Shown here: positions 36,446-47,308 of the stretch, piece by piece | How the letters are laid out: every line of letters begins with the position of its first letter | Position numbering within the stretch: the stretch's first letter is position 1 | Assembly: GCA_032622095.1 (NCBI GenBank) | Contig: CP136067.1 | Location: forward strand, 42,265,549-42,329,548 | Reading direction: 5' to 3' | DNA: 64,000 bases | Origin: Siphonodentalium dalli | Taxonomy: Eukaryota; Mollusca; Scaphopoda; Gadilida; Siphonodentaliidae | Made by a program: the position numbers and the translations under genes | Notes under the pieces: generated by a model | What the model was told of the DNA's origin: nothing | Database searches by the model: none | The model's input: only the letters and a program-made list of their open reading frames with translations

Positions 36446-36970
36446 TTAAAGATGCATTATCCGAATTAACGCTCCCAAATTACTATTTCTTTGGCTTCGG
36501 GGGGGGGGACTATTTGATTCGAGTCTAGGAACCCACCCATCAAACCTCAGAGTGATCAGATATCGATTTTTGAAGTTTTTTATTTCTCGAGATGTGCAAT
36601 TATTTGTGGCCCATAAAACAGTCGTCAAACCGACGGTCTCGGACAAAATTGCTGATGAAGATGGATAACTCTAAAATCAAGTTGTAATACGGCCAAATTT
36701 CGTGACACTCAAGTGATAATAAGTTCATATTTCGTTGCACAAAATGTTGATAAATAACACGTTTTGGGAAATTTGATACCATAGTTGACAGCGGTCAGCA
36801 TTATTTTGTTGCAATTAATTGATTCTGATAACTGAAGCGTATTTTGAAGAAAAAAATTGTTGTTGATGTTGTTGTTGTTGTTGCTGTTGTTGTTGCTGTC
36901 GTTGTTGTTGTTGTTGTTGTTGTTGTATCTTGATGATATGGGGACCGTCTGATCCGATTGAGTACATTTG
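36446..36970 (-). mobile_element. TTAA-type MITE family G, copy 3, expanded by GTT repeats
   Basis: Left end TTAAAGATGCATTATCC; right end GGATTGAGTACATTTGAG, so the right TTAA is mutated. The interior follows family G. A run of TTG/TTGCTG triplets (about 36857-36930) replaces the shorter GTTGTTGTT seen in the other copies, so the family itself seeds a microsatellite. Confidence 0.8.
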
Positions 36971-37095
36971 AGTGCAAAATTCTTCATCGTGTTCATGATC
37001 AGCAGCCTTATCATGTTTTACCATTACCACCAACGTCGATCCGATCACCACCACCACTACTGACACTCACATCATCTCAATCATTACCATCATCA

Positions 37096-37096
<1 letters not shown>

Positions 37097-37126
<30 letters not shown>

Positions 37127-37138
37127 CTTCTTCTTCTT
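37097..37138 (+). repeat. (TTC)n microsatellite
   Basis: About 13 TTC triplets directly downstream of a CATCA-rich stretch. Confidence 0.95.
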
Positions 37139-37734
37139 GGTAATCGGTGTGCATTTTTTCTATACGCTGCCGAATTTCAAAACAAAATAGAGCGTAATAA
37201 AAATATTTCTGTTAGTTCTTTATTCCATCGAGTAGACCTGCTATTCATGCAGTCACTGTGTTATGGATAGATATAGAGCTTAGGTTTCGTGCAGCCCTAC
37301 GAAATGTCTGTTCTCAAACGGGACGAAATGTCAATATATTCATACATCCGCGTCCCCACCAGAATTTTCGCTTCTTTTATAATTGTACTGCGTTAATCCT
37401 GCCCACATTCATGATTCAATCCCAAACAAATATAAAAGCGGTATCTGTATACAGAATTGAACATTAATTTCATCCAATAATTACAACTCCGGGGATACGG
37501 AACAATAAATGACCACGGTTCTGGCTAATTTCCATGTCACGTATAAATTATAGTACGCTTGTCAGTACATTTTGAAGTCACAAATTACATAAACGAAAAT
37601 TACACAGCACTGACTTATCGATCTTCGCATTTGCAAAAATTCTCTCACAAATCAGTATTGATTTATTGGTGCAAATAAAGGCGACATGTTCGGTAATATG
37701 ATGAGTGCACGCTATGACCCCCTGGTCGAGATAT
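37139..37734. other. Stretch without recognisable gene
   Basis: No supported feature. Confidence 0.5.
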
Positions 37735-37890
37735 GCTAGGGGTCTTCCCGTTCACCCGACAACTATTGTTTCGGGCCAAGGTGTCATAATCGGGTACATC
37801 ATAGAGATGCCGACTATAGTTTATATCTTAGTTTGGTGTAGAATTCCCAGTCACCCGACAAAAATGTAGCCGATACCATCATCTCAATTT
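37735..37890 (-). pseudogene. Short decayed relative of the 31.25-kb MULE-associated sequence
   Basis: GTTCACCCGACAACTATTGTTTCGGG followed by TGCCGACTATAGTTT parallels 31266-31348 with many substitutions and gaps. It matches the region just downstream of the transposase motif, so it probably marks a second, older insertion of the same family. It has no intact coding frame. Confidence 0.5.
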
Positions 37891-38254
37891 CACACCTTTT
37901 AATTAATAGCTACGAGCAACATGACGTAACAACTTGTTCACATAACATACACAAAATAATACATCATCATACGATATATATATATATATATATCCTCGGT
38001 TGCTAAGATCGTAATCACAATCACCGGTCGTAGTCTTGGTGTATCTATCCGGAAGATCTATGGTGGCGGGGTAGAGTTGGCGTTGTTTTAGCACGTGCTA
38101 TGCTGTTGGCGGTCATGCTTAATTGCTATGATGCGAGTAGGGCAAACTGATGCCGTTACGAACAAGTACCGTTGTTTTTTCTAAAGTCGCAATTTTCACA
38201 GTGTTTGGCTAATCCGAGTTTAGATGCACGCCCGTATGATTCCGGTATTGGGTT

Positions 38255-38350
38255 AACCCTTTCTTTACTAAATGGGTTTTCCCATCCAGTTATATAAAAG
38301 TATATATTGGAATGATCTCTTATCCATTTGAAGGGAGTTCAGGAAAAATG
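38255..38350 (+). mobile_element. Isolated end of a TTAACCCTTTCTTTAC-type piggyBac-like element
   Basis: TTAACCCTTTCTTTACTAAA then TGGGTTTTCCCATCCAG, similar in reverse to 3140-3221. No opposite end was identified. Confidence 0.45.
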
Positions 38351-38380
38351 AGCTGACGACAAACATACCAAAATACAAGA

Positions 38381-38985
38381 AACCCCATAGTCAGAAATGG
38401 TAACGCGCTCAAGATCATATATTATATACCCATGATTGTAATTATAGAATCTTTTGTATTTATATTATTTGTAATTGGCATAGCTTATCACAAACCAAAA
38501 ATCAATATTATTGATATGTAAACGCCAATAAACGAAATTGAAATTCTCAACTACACCTTTTATCGGGCTCGGCCTCGGGGTCACACTACAGCGCCTCGGG
38601 GTCGTACTACAACTTTTAATGTGTCAAAATAATTAACATTCTATACATAGAACCCCCATGCGCTATGGCGGCGCCCAGGCGAAACAAGAATTTGTACATT
38701 AGTATACACGCGGCGCGCGTAATAATAGAAGAGTAGAAGGATTACTATATGTACCGGTGGAAACTGTTCAGATAACAAGAGAAACAAAGGTCTCTGACCA
38801 TCAAAATCTCACACGAATGGCTTATTTCGCGCTCCGCGTGTATAATGTTTCGCTGATTCTTGGTATACATGTGCCATGGGCCTTTTATTTATAGAAATGG
38901 GAATTTTTGGGACGGATTAAAAGTGGAACTGCGACCCGGAGTCCGAGTCCGGTAAAAGGTGTAGTTGGGAATTGGGAAATTTGTT
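38381..38985. mobile_element. Foldback family H, copy 1
   Basis: Both flanks of the element carry versions of the same arm. CAACTACACCTTTTATCGG..CTCGG near 38552 is inverted as CCGGTAAAAGGTGTAGTTGG near 38950, and GCGCATGGGGG/CCATGGGCC and CGCGTGTAT segments recur on both sides. The left outer part (GGTAACGCGCTCAAGATCAT) matches the reverse complement of 43806-43830. No coding region is present. Confidence 0.6.
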
Positions 38986-39349
38986 TTTACCCCAAAATCG
39001 GAAATCTAATTCAGAAACCCAAAATGGTTTTGTAACGGGATCGACATGAGAATCATATTTACAGTTTGATCATCTGCTAATTGATTAGGTGATACAGCTT
39101 ACTGGGTAACAAAACCACTCGATCATGGCAGTGTACTATCAAACAATGTAATAAAACAGTAATGAGGATTAAGACTAACGAATCCATTGTTTATCATAAG
39201 GCTGAATGGTAGATGGTGGGTAGTGGTATATTGTCAAGTAACAATTATGGGATTAAAGAAGTCTAGAACTAGCTGATGTGCCGGACTTCGTCTGGGCTAT
39301 TTAGGGATTTCTTTGTGATCGCCTCCGTATGAGTAGAATATACACTGTC
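38986..39349. other. Stretch without recognisable gene
   Basis: No supported feature. Confidence 0.45.
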
Positions 39350-39672
39350 TCCAGAAACATGCATATATGAGCGTATATAGCGAGGTGAAGGTCAATGACA
39401 CGGTCGCACGTGAAATTGGACCCGCCCATATTGTTCCAGGGATCAAAGCAGGTCTACATACCAAACTTGAGTCGGGTCGATCGAGGTCCAGAAACATGGC
39501 TATTTGAGGGTATGTGAGCGAGGTCAAGGTCAAGGACACGGTCGCATGTTAAATTGGACCCGCCCATATTGTTTCCGGGATCATAGTAAGCCTACATACC
39601 AAATTCGAGTCGGATCGGTCGAGCTGTGTTGAGCCTATAACACACACACATACATACATATACACACATACA
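39350..39672 (+). repeat. 137-bp tandem pair followed by a CA/CATA tail
   Basis: TCCAGAAACATG starts units at 39350 and 39487. Each contains GGTCAAGGTCAA-type DNA and AATTGGACCCGCCCATATTG. The second unit runs into ACACACACACATACATACAT and then AAAATATATAATAAAT. A simple-repeat tail after a tandem 3' region is typical of invertebrate retroposon 3' ends. Confidence 0.7.
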
Positions 39673-40742
39673 GACAGAAGTTCCAAAATATATAATAAAT
39701 GTTAGATGTTAAATAAAACAAAAATATTCATTAATTGTGAGACCAGAAAATGAGTCATAAAGAAAGGGTCGATAAATGGGTTAAGTGGATTAATCGACGG
39801 TCGTTAAACCCAACATTCCGATTGGACGCGTTCTGCGTGTCGTTGGAACACGGAGGAGTGTCATATCTCGGGGCATGTCCTTATTGCCCCGATTAAAATC
39901 TGTGAAATTGAAAAGTTGAGTCTGATTATGCACGCGGTGATATAAATCAAGTGTATCGATAAAAGACGAATACTGCTATAACCCGTAGATACACTTTTGA
40001 TGTGACCTAAATTTGCTCTTGGTGTCTAAATAAGCATAAAGTGCGGACTGGGAATGTAGTGTGGGCCATTCTGCTGACGCCAATAAGGTAACTATGGAAA
40101 CTTCCAACATGGAAGCAAATCAGTCAATATACTATCACTCATAAATAATTTCCCGACTCAGTCCAAATATATTGGGGTTCGAGATATTTGATAGGGTGCG
40201 ATATATCTAAATATCAATAAATCAATAAAAATTGAGATCTGTGTTGAAAGATGGCACCAGTCTAATATAAGCATGTTTTATTGTCAGTTTCACAGTATGG
40301 GCATCGTGATGTTGATAGGCATCTGCATTTAGTCAAAAACAAAAATTTAGTCTGAAGTGTTGTCAAATATAGTGCACACCATATGTCGACGCTCAATGAT
40401 TAGTTCAAATAGTTACATATTGTATAAATGTGTGGAAACACGTATGCCCTTGGGATGCAGAAAATGCATGCATTCGGTTGGGTGACAAAATGCAAAGTCA
40501 ATTTTTTCCTTGTGGGTGATTGGCAGAATTTACAACCATTTCAACGAAATCACGTCTGAGGTGCACATCGTAATTGACAAAGGTAAATTACAATACAAGT
40601 CGGTCATGATTTTCACGTTACAAGTGCATCTGGATGAAACAGCTGAAATATACCGCTTATCTTTATACGGTGCTAAGACTAACTTAATTCATTATAGCAG
40701 CCTGATTTCATAAATATAAGATTAGGTATATAATAAATATAG
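39673..40742. other. Stretch without recognisable gene
   Basis: No frame has domain or splice support. Confidence 0.5.
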
Positions 40743-40884
40743 AATATACGCATAGTGTTTCTGAATAACAAATTTAATCCACGAGTGAGATTGGCGATTT
40801 ACACAACGAGCTTCCGCGAGTGGTCTAAATCGCCAATCCCACGAGTGGATTAAATTTGTTATTCAGAAACACTATGCGTATATT
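40743..40884. repeat. Large foldback, ~59-bp arms, CGAG loop
   Basis: Arms 40743-40801 and 40826-40884 pair almost perfectly (AATATACGCATAGTGTTTC with its complement). The loop contains CGAGCTTCCGCGAG (40807-40820). The left flank resembles that of the 841-894 foldback. Confidence 0.9.
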
Positions 40885-40887
40885 TTG

Positions 40888-41136
40888 TTTATGCCACGAT
40901 CTTTACAGTGCAATGGATAAACACTTTTCCGTTCAAATTGTATGAAGAAAGTTTAATCCACCCTGCGAAGTTTATGCCACGATCTATACAATGCGATGGA
41001 TAAACACTTTTCCGTTCAAATTGTATGAAGAAATTTTAATTCACCCTGCGAAGTTTATGCCACGATCTATACAAAGCGATGGATAAACACTTTTCCGTTC
41101 AAATTGTATGGAGAAAGTTTAATCCACTCTGCGAAG
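40888..41136 (+). repeat. Three tandem copies of an 83-bp unit
   Basis: Units start TTTATGCCACGATCT at 40888, 40971 and 41054 and contain GGATAAACACTTTTCCGTTC. They follow the foldback directly; together they may form one element. Confidence 0.95.
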
Positions 41137-41470
41137 TTTAATCAACAAGATATAGGCAAGTTTAATCAACAGGTGTTGATTAAGTGTAAAATTTAAACAG
41201 ATGGCTTTATTTATATAGTAAGATAGGCGATCGTGGTATAATATCGATATAATCCCCACAAAGGCGCACGATCATATTTCAAAGAGCAGCTTCGTGCACT
41301 GATGACTGTATTATGTCGTTAGAAAGTGTTGCGTTTTAACGACAACACCAGCTGGTTGTTGAAGTCAAAATATGAGCTCAACCAAGAAGAAATTGACAAC
41401 AAGTCGAGTTTGGAGCCAAAACATGCCCGCATGTACGCGGTAAACATAACCGAAATCTGCTATAATCCAG

Positions 41471-41599
41471 TATAATCCGCATTATTTGAATGATTCAAGA
41501 TGGCGTCCAGCATGGTTTGGAATACCGCATCCGCTATAATCCGCATTAGAGAATTTGAATGATTCAAGATGACGTGCAGCGTCGTTTTGAATACCGCAT
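41471..41599 (+). repeat. Two tandem copies of a ~64-bp unit
   Basis: TATAATCCGCATTA..GAATGATTCAAGATG recurs at 41471 and 41535, each ending GGTTTGGAATACCGCAT or close to it. Confidence 0.85.
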
Positions 41600-43032
41600 G
41601 CATGCTGTCGTCAATATGATCGTAATTTGAAATTATTTGCATGGAAATGTCGCATTTACGAATTAAAATCTCTTTCGAATTTTATTATTTCTACTTAGCA
41701 TACATTATTTAAATAATTTTTTGCATCAAATTTGTGATACAAAAACAAAAACGAAGCGGCATATAAACTGGACGTAAATAAATGCAAGTTATAGGTCGGT
41801 TTGGGGGGGCAGCTGTCATGTCTAATTGCCTTGTAAGAAGTTGCCTTGTTTATTTTTCGTGGCACCACTTACTGTGTGGAATCCTAAACATTCAGAGTGA
41901 ATAATAGTAAGTTATTTTGTGAAGTACCATCAATCACTATGAATAACTCACTATTCATGATGTATAGGTTGCTGGGTAGATTTCCACATAACTAATTGAC
42001 ACTTAAATAAATAGACTGGTATCAGTGGCAAGGGGCTCAGTTTGAGATTTACGCAAGAAGTTGGTTCCCTTTGTCGTGTATGAAATGTTGGAATTCCCTG
42101 CCGTAGAGCTCCAGTCGGACGACATTCTCGTCTATACTGCAATAATGAGATGAGATGAGTCTAAGAAGAGCTGTGTGAAGACTGCTGGTTCAATCTGTTT
42201 GAAGTATACGTTCCACCGTGAAGCTGTCAAAGTCTGTTAGTTTGTTTACTTCATCTTATCTCTCTGGAATTCTAGGGCTGCGGATTATGTTCTGTAATTA
42301 AGTGTTGTCGGTCTTACAATGGTTCTCGGCTCATCACCAACTAATCCGAACTTTACAACGAACATGCTATGGCTTCTAATTAAACAATACATTTATAAGA
42401 CTATATTCAAACCAATTAAATTATCGCTAAATGTTTTCCTCAAAGAATTTAATTATAGATACCAATTACCAATGTGAGAAGTATACCGCACGATGTCAAT
42501 CGAAACAACAAGAATTTTCGAAAAACTGGTTCCTTTTAGAAAAGGCTATACACATACGCACGAGTTAATACCAATAAACTTGAGTGTCCTGGAAATTATC
42601 TCTTCACCAGTTCGAAAACTCACTTAATTACTATACCCAAGAAATACTATTACCGACCACCCCCCCCACCCCCCCCCCCCAATAACACAATGTCGTCCAT
42701 AGTTAGATGTCGTACCGATGCGCCGTACACAGGAACAAAGTTTAAAGACTTAAAATCTGAATTACTATATAAAAATTAACATATATTCGATTTATCCTTA
42801 TTCACATGTAAGTCACTGGGAGTGCATATGATGTACGAAAGACGTGTAAATGAAGTGAGCGAGATGTGAGCGAATTGGAAGAATGTCACTTTACCTACTA
42901 TAGCATGTAACCCTGTATGTATTTACATTCGTTCATTGATGTATGTTTATTCCAATAAAAATAAGTGTTATCGGTCTTCTTCACATGAGTGAAATAGTTT
43001 TCAGGTACTGTATATATGGACGCTCTGCTGGT
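41600..43032. other. Stretch without recognisable gene
   Basis: It contains a C-rich run at about 42660-42681. No supported coding region. Confidence 0.5.
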
Positions 43033-43319
43033 TCAAGGCTGCACGTTTAGTCTGTATTCTGTTCCGGTAAGCAGTTTGGCCTTAATTTCTGCTCTGGCAT
43101 CAGCGTTCTTGTTTGCTCTAACATAACGGTAAACTTCGTGTATATTGTTGAACTTTACTGCTTCAAAATTTAGATATCGGATAGTTGATTTTTTTTTATT
43201 TCTTCTTCCCTCTTCTCAATTGCTGAATTGATTTCCTCTTTCATGATGGTTTTCCAGATCTCAGTGGTTGGAGTTTTGTTAATCAGATTATATGCATTAG
43301 CAAGGTTGTAAATTGTCAG
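43033..43319 (-). pseudogene. LINE ORF2 C-terminal fragment with a frameshift
   Basis: On the minus strand the frame from 43319 reads LTIYNLANAYNLINKTPTTE then WKTIMKEEINSAIEKREEEI and stops. One base is gained or lost in a run of T/A at about 43189-43198. In the shifted frame it continues STIRYLNFEAVKFNNIHEVY, RYVRANKNADARAEIKAKLL and TGTEYRLNVQP, then stops at 43033. The pattern (L+YLN..., H-x-x-Y/W, then KAxIKAKLLTGTY) is characteristic of the region between the reverse transcriptase and the zinc-knuckle in several invertebrate non-LTR retrotransposons. The CxxC..H..C knuckle that should follow is replaced by a stop. Upstream the sequence runs into foldback family H, which probably truncated it. 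Confidence 0.6.
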
Positions 43320-43329
43320 CAGACGACAG

Positions 43330-43835
43330 ATGTAGGAAAACCAGCTCTTATTATGCGCGCTCCGCGTGTATGTATACTGGTGTACAGATTCTTGTTTCGC
43401 CTGGGCGCATGGGTGTTTTATTTATAGAATGGGAATTTTTGGGAGGATTAAAAGTCGAACTGCGACCGGAGGCCGAGTCCGGTAAAAGGTGTAGTTGGGA
43501 ATTTCAATTTCGTTTATTGTCGTTAACATTATGTCAATATAATGTTGATTTTTGGTTTGTGATAAGCTATGCCACTTACAAATAAAAGATATGAAAAAGA
43601 TCATTTGTAAGTCTTATATTTCAACTTTTATATACATGTTTCGTTCTGCAGATAACTGGGGGTTGTAGTCGGAGACGACCGAGTCGGCCGCCGGTTCGTT
43701 AATTAGGTGCTGGTTGTTATTGTTATTTTAACGGAATTCTGAGTTGGTCATTCGCAAAACCAATATATTTTATATTCTATAATTACAATCATGGGTATAT
43801 AATATATGATCTTGAGCGCGTTACCATTTCTCACA
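43330..43835. mobile_element. Foldback family H, copy 2 (half element)
   Basis: TTTATTTATAGAATGGGAAT and GGTAAAAGGTGTAGTTGGGA match 38888-38970, and GATCTTGAGCGCGTTACC near 43809 matches the complement of 38398-38420. Only one arm is recognised, so the copy is about half the length of the 38-kb version plus internal sequence. Confidence 0.55.
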
Positions 43836-45985
43836 TTGGTTTTCTTGGCATGAATGTTACTGAAATTAACGATAGCTGATGCTGATCTCGTACCGCACTG
43901 TTCTCTCAGGGGAGATGACTCGGTAGAACATAAATTTATGAGGTTCTTTTTCTGGTGGCTATTACGGACGAAGTTAATTCATGTATCTTCACATATAAGT
44001 TACTTTTATATAACGCAATTATTCTATGTTACAATTTCGAATTCATATATAACATATAGCACACTAACGTATATATATATATCACCTAAATGTGAATTCC
44101 AACCGATTTCACCCATTTTGACGTCAATTTCATCCTTTCTTTATCGAATGGATTCTCACATTCACTCACAAACGTGTACATTGGATTGGTATATTATTCA
44201 TATGTGACGGTGATATATTTACATGTATAAGTAAGTTTTGTAGGAATTAATACTAATTCTCATTTATACATGCTTATTACTTATTTGGTTTAAACATAAT
44301 AATCTGTCTAGTCAATCTAGCACTCTTAATTCACTTGACTATCTTGTTCTTATCTTTTAGCCCAATCAAATCCCAAATCCAAATATAAACCAGCCCAATA
44401 ACTAAATTAACGCATTACCGCGTAATAATTTTCCCGGTAAATAAAAAGTGCGAAGAAAATCGAACAGGACGTTCACAAACAATTATGTTTAAATCATAAA
44501 GTATATTTTATCTTTACAAAACTACAATGTAGAATTAATTTAAATGGAAAAGCACAATAACTAAAACATACAGGACCTAAATCTTTCCGAATTGGGTAAT
44601 TCTTGGAATACTTGGAATCATGGAAATACTAGGAGTTCGATGTATAGCTCATCAATCATTCATCATTTGTTCTGTGGTGTACGTCCAGCATGTTGCATGA
44701 CCATATATTCGTCTCATCGATGTCATACTATTCATGTGTGTTGTTCGGATAATTGTGATTGATTCAGATTCAAAGAATACAGAATGTAATGTATAAACCT
44801 TCTCATTATGCACACCAACGCCCCTACACCAGAGACTCAAGTTACGAAGCGTGGAAGACATTGTCTCTCCTTTTATAAATGTATAAAACTCTATGGATTG
44901 GGATTGGGTTATCTCGCGAACAGTAGGTTACACCGACTGGGAGACATAGCCGAGTTACAATTACATAGGGCTTTGCATATGGATGGGGGTTCAGGAAATA
45001 TGAGCAGACGACAGAATGGCGAAAAGATAATGCAACTTCAGTAGGATTTCTATTCATTCGTGGCCAATGACCGTTTGTTGAACTTATTATCTGAACAGTT
45101 CCTAATGGAACTATTCGGCACTGATAATTTAGTAAAGAAAGGATTAAAGATAGTTTTAACTCTTCCTTGAAATGTTTATATCAATTTCAGGATAAACAAT
45201 TATATATATGAATCGAGGATATACCTGTCCGGAAAAGCTTCTATCAATTAATCTAAATTTTTTTAGAATTTCTAATCACATTCTTGGGATTTTTTAGGCA
45301 CTATTTTTAGAACAGACATCTTGCGAAATCATTCTGAGCGTTCGTGGAGCGTACCAAGAGGGAGAAATATATATTGTTAGCACCCTCAATCCCGAAAAAA
45401 GTTTATATCAACTAGGAGATTCGACGCATGACCGCGAGTCAGAGTCACGCTCAGCTGGATCCGAAACAAACCACTTCTTTGTGCCTTTCATATGTAAATA
45501 ATATACCAAATCTCCACTTTTATCTGTATTTTATTCACAAGAAGCTAGTTGTTGTCTTGAAATCGGGTTATATAAAAACTATGTTGTTGTTTTGTTGTAG
45601 TTGTAATTGTGTACCGGAAGAGCTCCACTATCTTTAAGTGTGGTACTGTTCTAATATATTTATCAGTACACGCTATTTGTATATATGTCGATGTAATACT
45701 AAAATCATTCAAAACGTGGCGCCTATATAATTATGGTACATATTCGATATTTCTTTTATTCTGACAGCCATCTTGGACGCCATGTTGAATTGTGAATTTC
45801 CCACAAAGAGGATTTTACCAGATTTTAGACGTGTTGTTAAAAACTGTCCTCCACATAGAATAACATCAAACTCGTCATGTCGACGATTTCTCCAAGGTGC
45901 AACGGCTCACTTACATGCAGACTAGAAACAATACAGAATGCAGTGTGGACTGCAAGTCTGACAATTATTACATATTAATTACCAA
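43836..45985. other. Stretch without recognisable gene
   Basis: ATCCTTTCTTTATCGAATGG near 44132 and TTTAGTAAAGAAAGGAT near 45129 may be the two ends of one old element of the TTAACCCTTTCTTTAC type, about 1 kb apart. No TTAA is kept on the left and no transposase is visible. GATTCAGG..GATATATATGAATCGA near 45180 resembles the 18.08-kb sequence of the large tandem duplication. Confidence 0.4.
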
Positions 45986-46125
45986 ATGAATGTACTTGGT
46001 CTGTTATAGTACCCAATCTCTACCAGAGCGCACCAGTCATATACTCACTTCTCATCCCTTTCTTATATATTATTATCCATCCCAACTAACACCATTTCCG
46101 ATTGGACAAAAGCCGCCACGTGATA

Positions 46126-46620
46126 GTCCTGGAAAAAGTCATATTGGACTCCCGAAAGTCATATTGGACTCCCGACTGTACAATATGACTTTTCATATTG
46201 GACTCCGTGACGTCACGAATTAACTCTATTGCGAAATGAATCGGTGAAATTGTGATGCGCGAGCAACATTGATGGATTTTAGCAGACGTTTCACTTCCGC
46301 ATTGAGTTTTTTTCTCGCTTCCGTGTTTACTTTTCCAAATCATGCTTTCTGATGATCAATATACGGTACAGGCTTTTATAGAGAATTAAGTGCCGACAAA
46401 TACCAAAAATAACCACAAAAGTTTTATTTCCAAAATTTGGATAAACATACAGATGGATAATAAAAATGTCATTATACAATTTTGTGTACAGTATGAGTTT
46501 TTCTTGTACTCGTCCAGGTTGGGGTGAAAAGTCATATTGGACTCGACAGTGGCGTGTCTCGTCCAATATGACTTTTCACCACAACCTGGACTCGTACAAG
46601 AAAAACACATACGGTACACA
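46126..46620. repeat. Foldback cluster built on AGTCATATTGGACTC
   Basis: The outer foldback has arms at 46482-46542 and 46561-46620 that pair with few mismatches (TTTTTCTTGTACTCGTCCAG and complement). The tip sequence AGTCATATTGGACTC also occurs three times at 46137-46207. The two sites together suggest a family of foldbacks sharing this tip. Confidence 0.8.
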
Positions 46621-46908
46621 ACATTGTATAATAACTTTATATTATCATCGTGGGGGTAAACCCTGCACGGAGTTTGTATTGGTAGTACACATCATAATCA
46701 GAATTATTTGGTGACTTGTTATCATTAATGAACTTCCTGTATATACGTATGCCGATATATATCAAGGGGTGGATATATGACCTGTCGGCATATTTTACTG
46801 TATATTCATCACCAATACAAATCTTACGTTACTGTCAGAACGTCAACATGTTTCAATAAATTTATAAGAGTTTAACGATATATATATATGCACGTAGTTC
46901 ATTAATGA
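46621..46908. other. Unrecognised spacer
   Basis: No gene or known repeat. Confidence 0.4.
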
Positions 46909-47308
46909 TTAATCCTTTACCCAACAAACCGGCCAAAACCGGCCAAATAAAGCTTCAACAGCCTAAAATATCTTCGGTCTGTCTCAATAGAACCATACAA
47001 ATATGGATATCATTGGAACCGGCTCCTTGACCACATTTTGATAGTTAGAGTTATGCCCTGTGCCAATGCATTCTCTTATATATGCGAGTCGACCATAGGT
47101 CGCCTCGCATATATAAGAGAATGCATTGGCCTAAAAAAAATCTTTTTTTAACACTTTTTACCATTTTTTCTTACATTCTTTAACAATTTTATAATTTTTA
47201 ATGTGTTAAGCCAATGCATTCTCTTATATATGCGAGGCGACCTATGGTCGACTCGCATATATAAGAGAATGCATTGGCACAGGGCCCTTCTGTTGGGTAA
47301 AGGGTTAA
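46909..47308. mobile_element. piggyBac-like MITE family A, copy 5
   Basis: Oriented like copies 1 and 3. Left end TTAATCCTTTACCCAACA (one change from the family), hairpins 47063-47129 and 47211-47277, right end AAAGGGTTAA. Confidence 0.9.

Noticed and set aside
36815-37066. Poly-glutamine / poly-asparagine frames
   Set aside because: They come from a (TTG)n microsatellite inside a MITE, not from a gene.
43836-45150. A full 1-kb piggyBac-like element between the two TTTCTTTA ends
   Set aside because: Only about 12 bases match at the ends and TTAA is missing on the left, so it is mentioned only as a possibility.
2694-47277. CRISPR array or tRNA-like cluster
   Set aside because: The hairpins are dispersed kilobases apart in a eukaryotic context, with no regular spacers and no cloverleaf.
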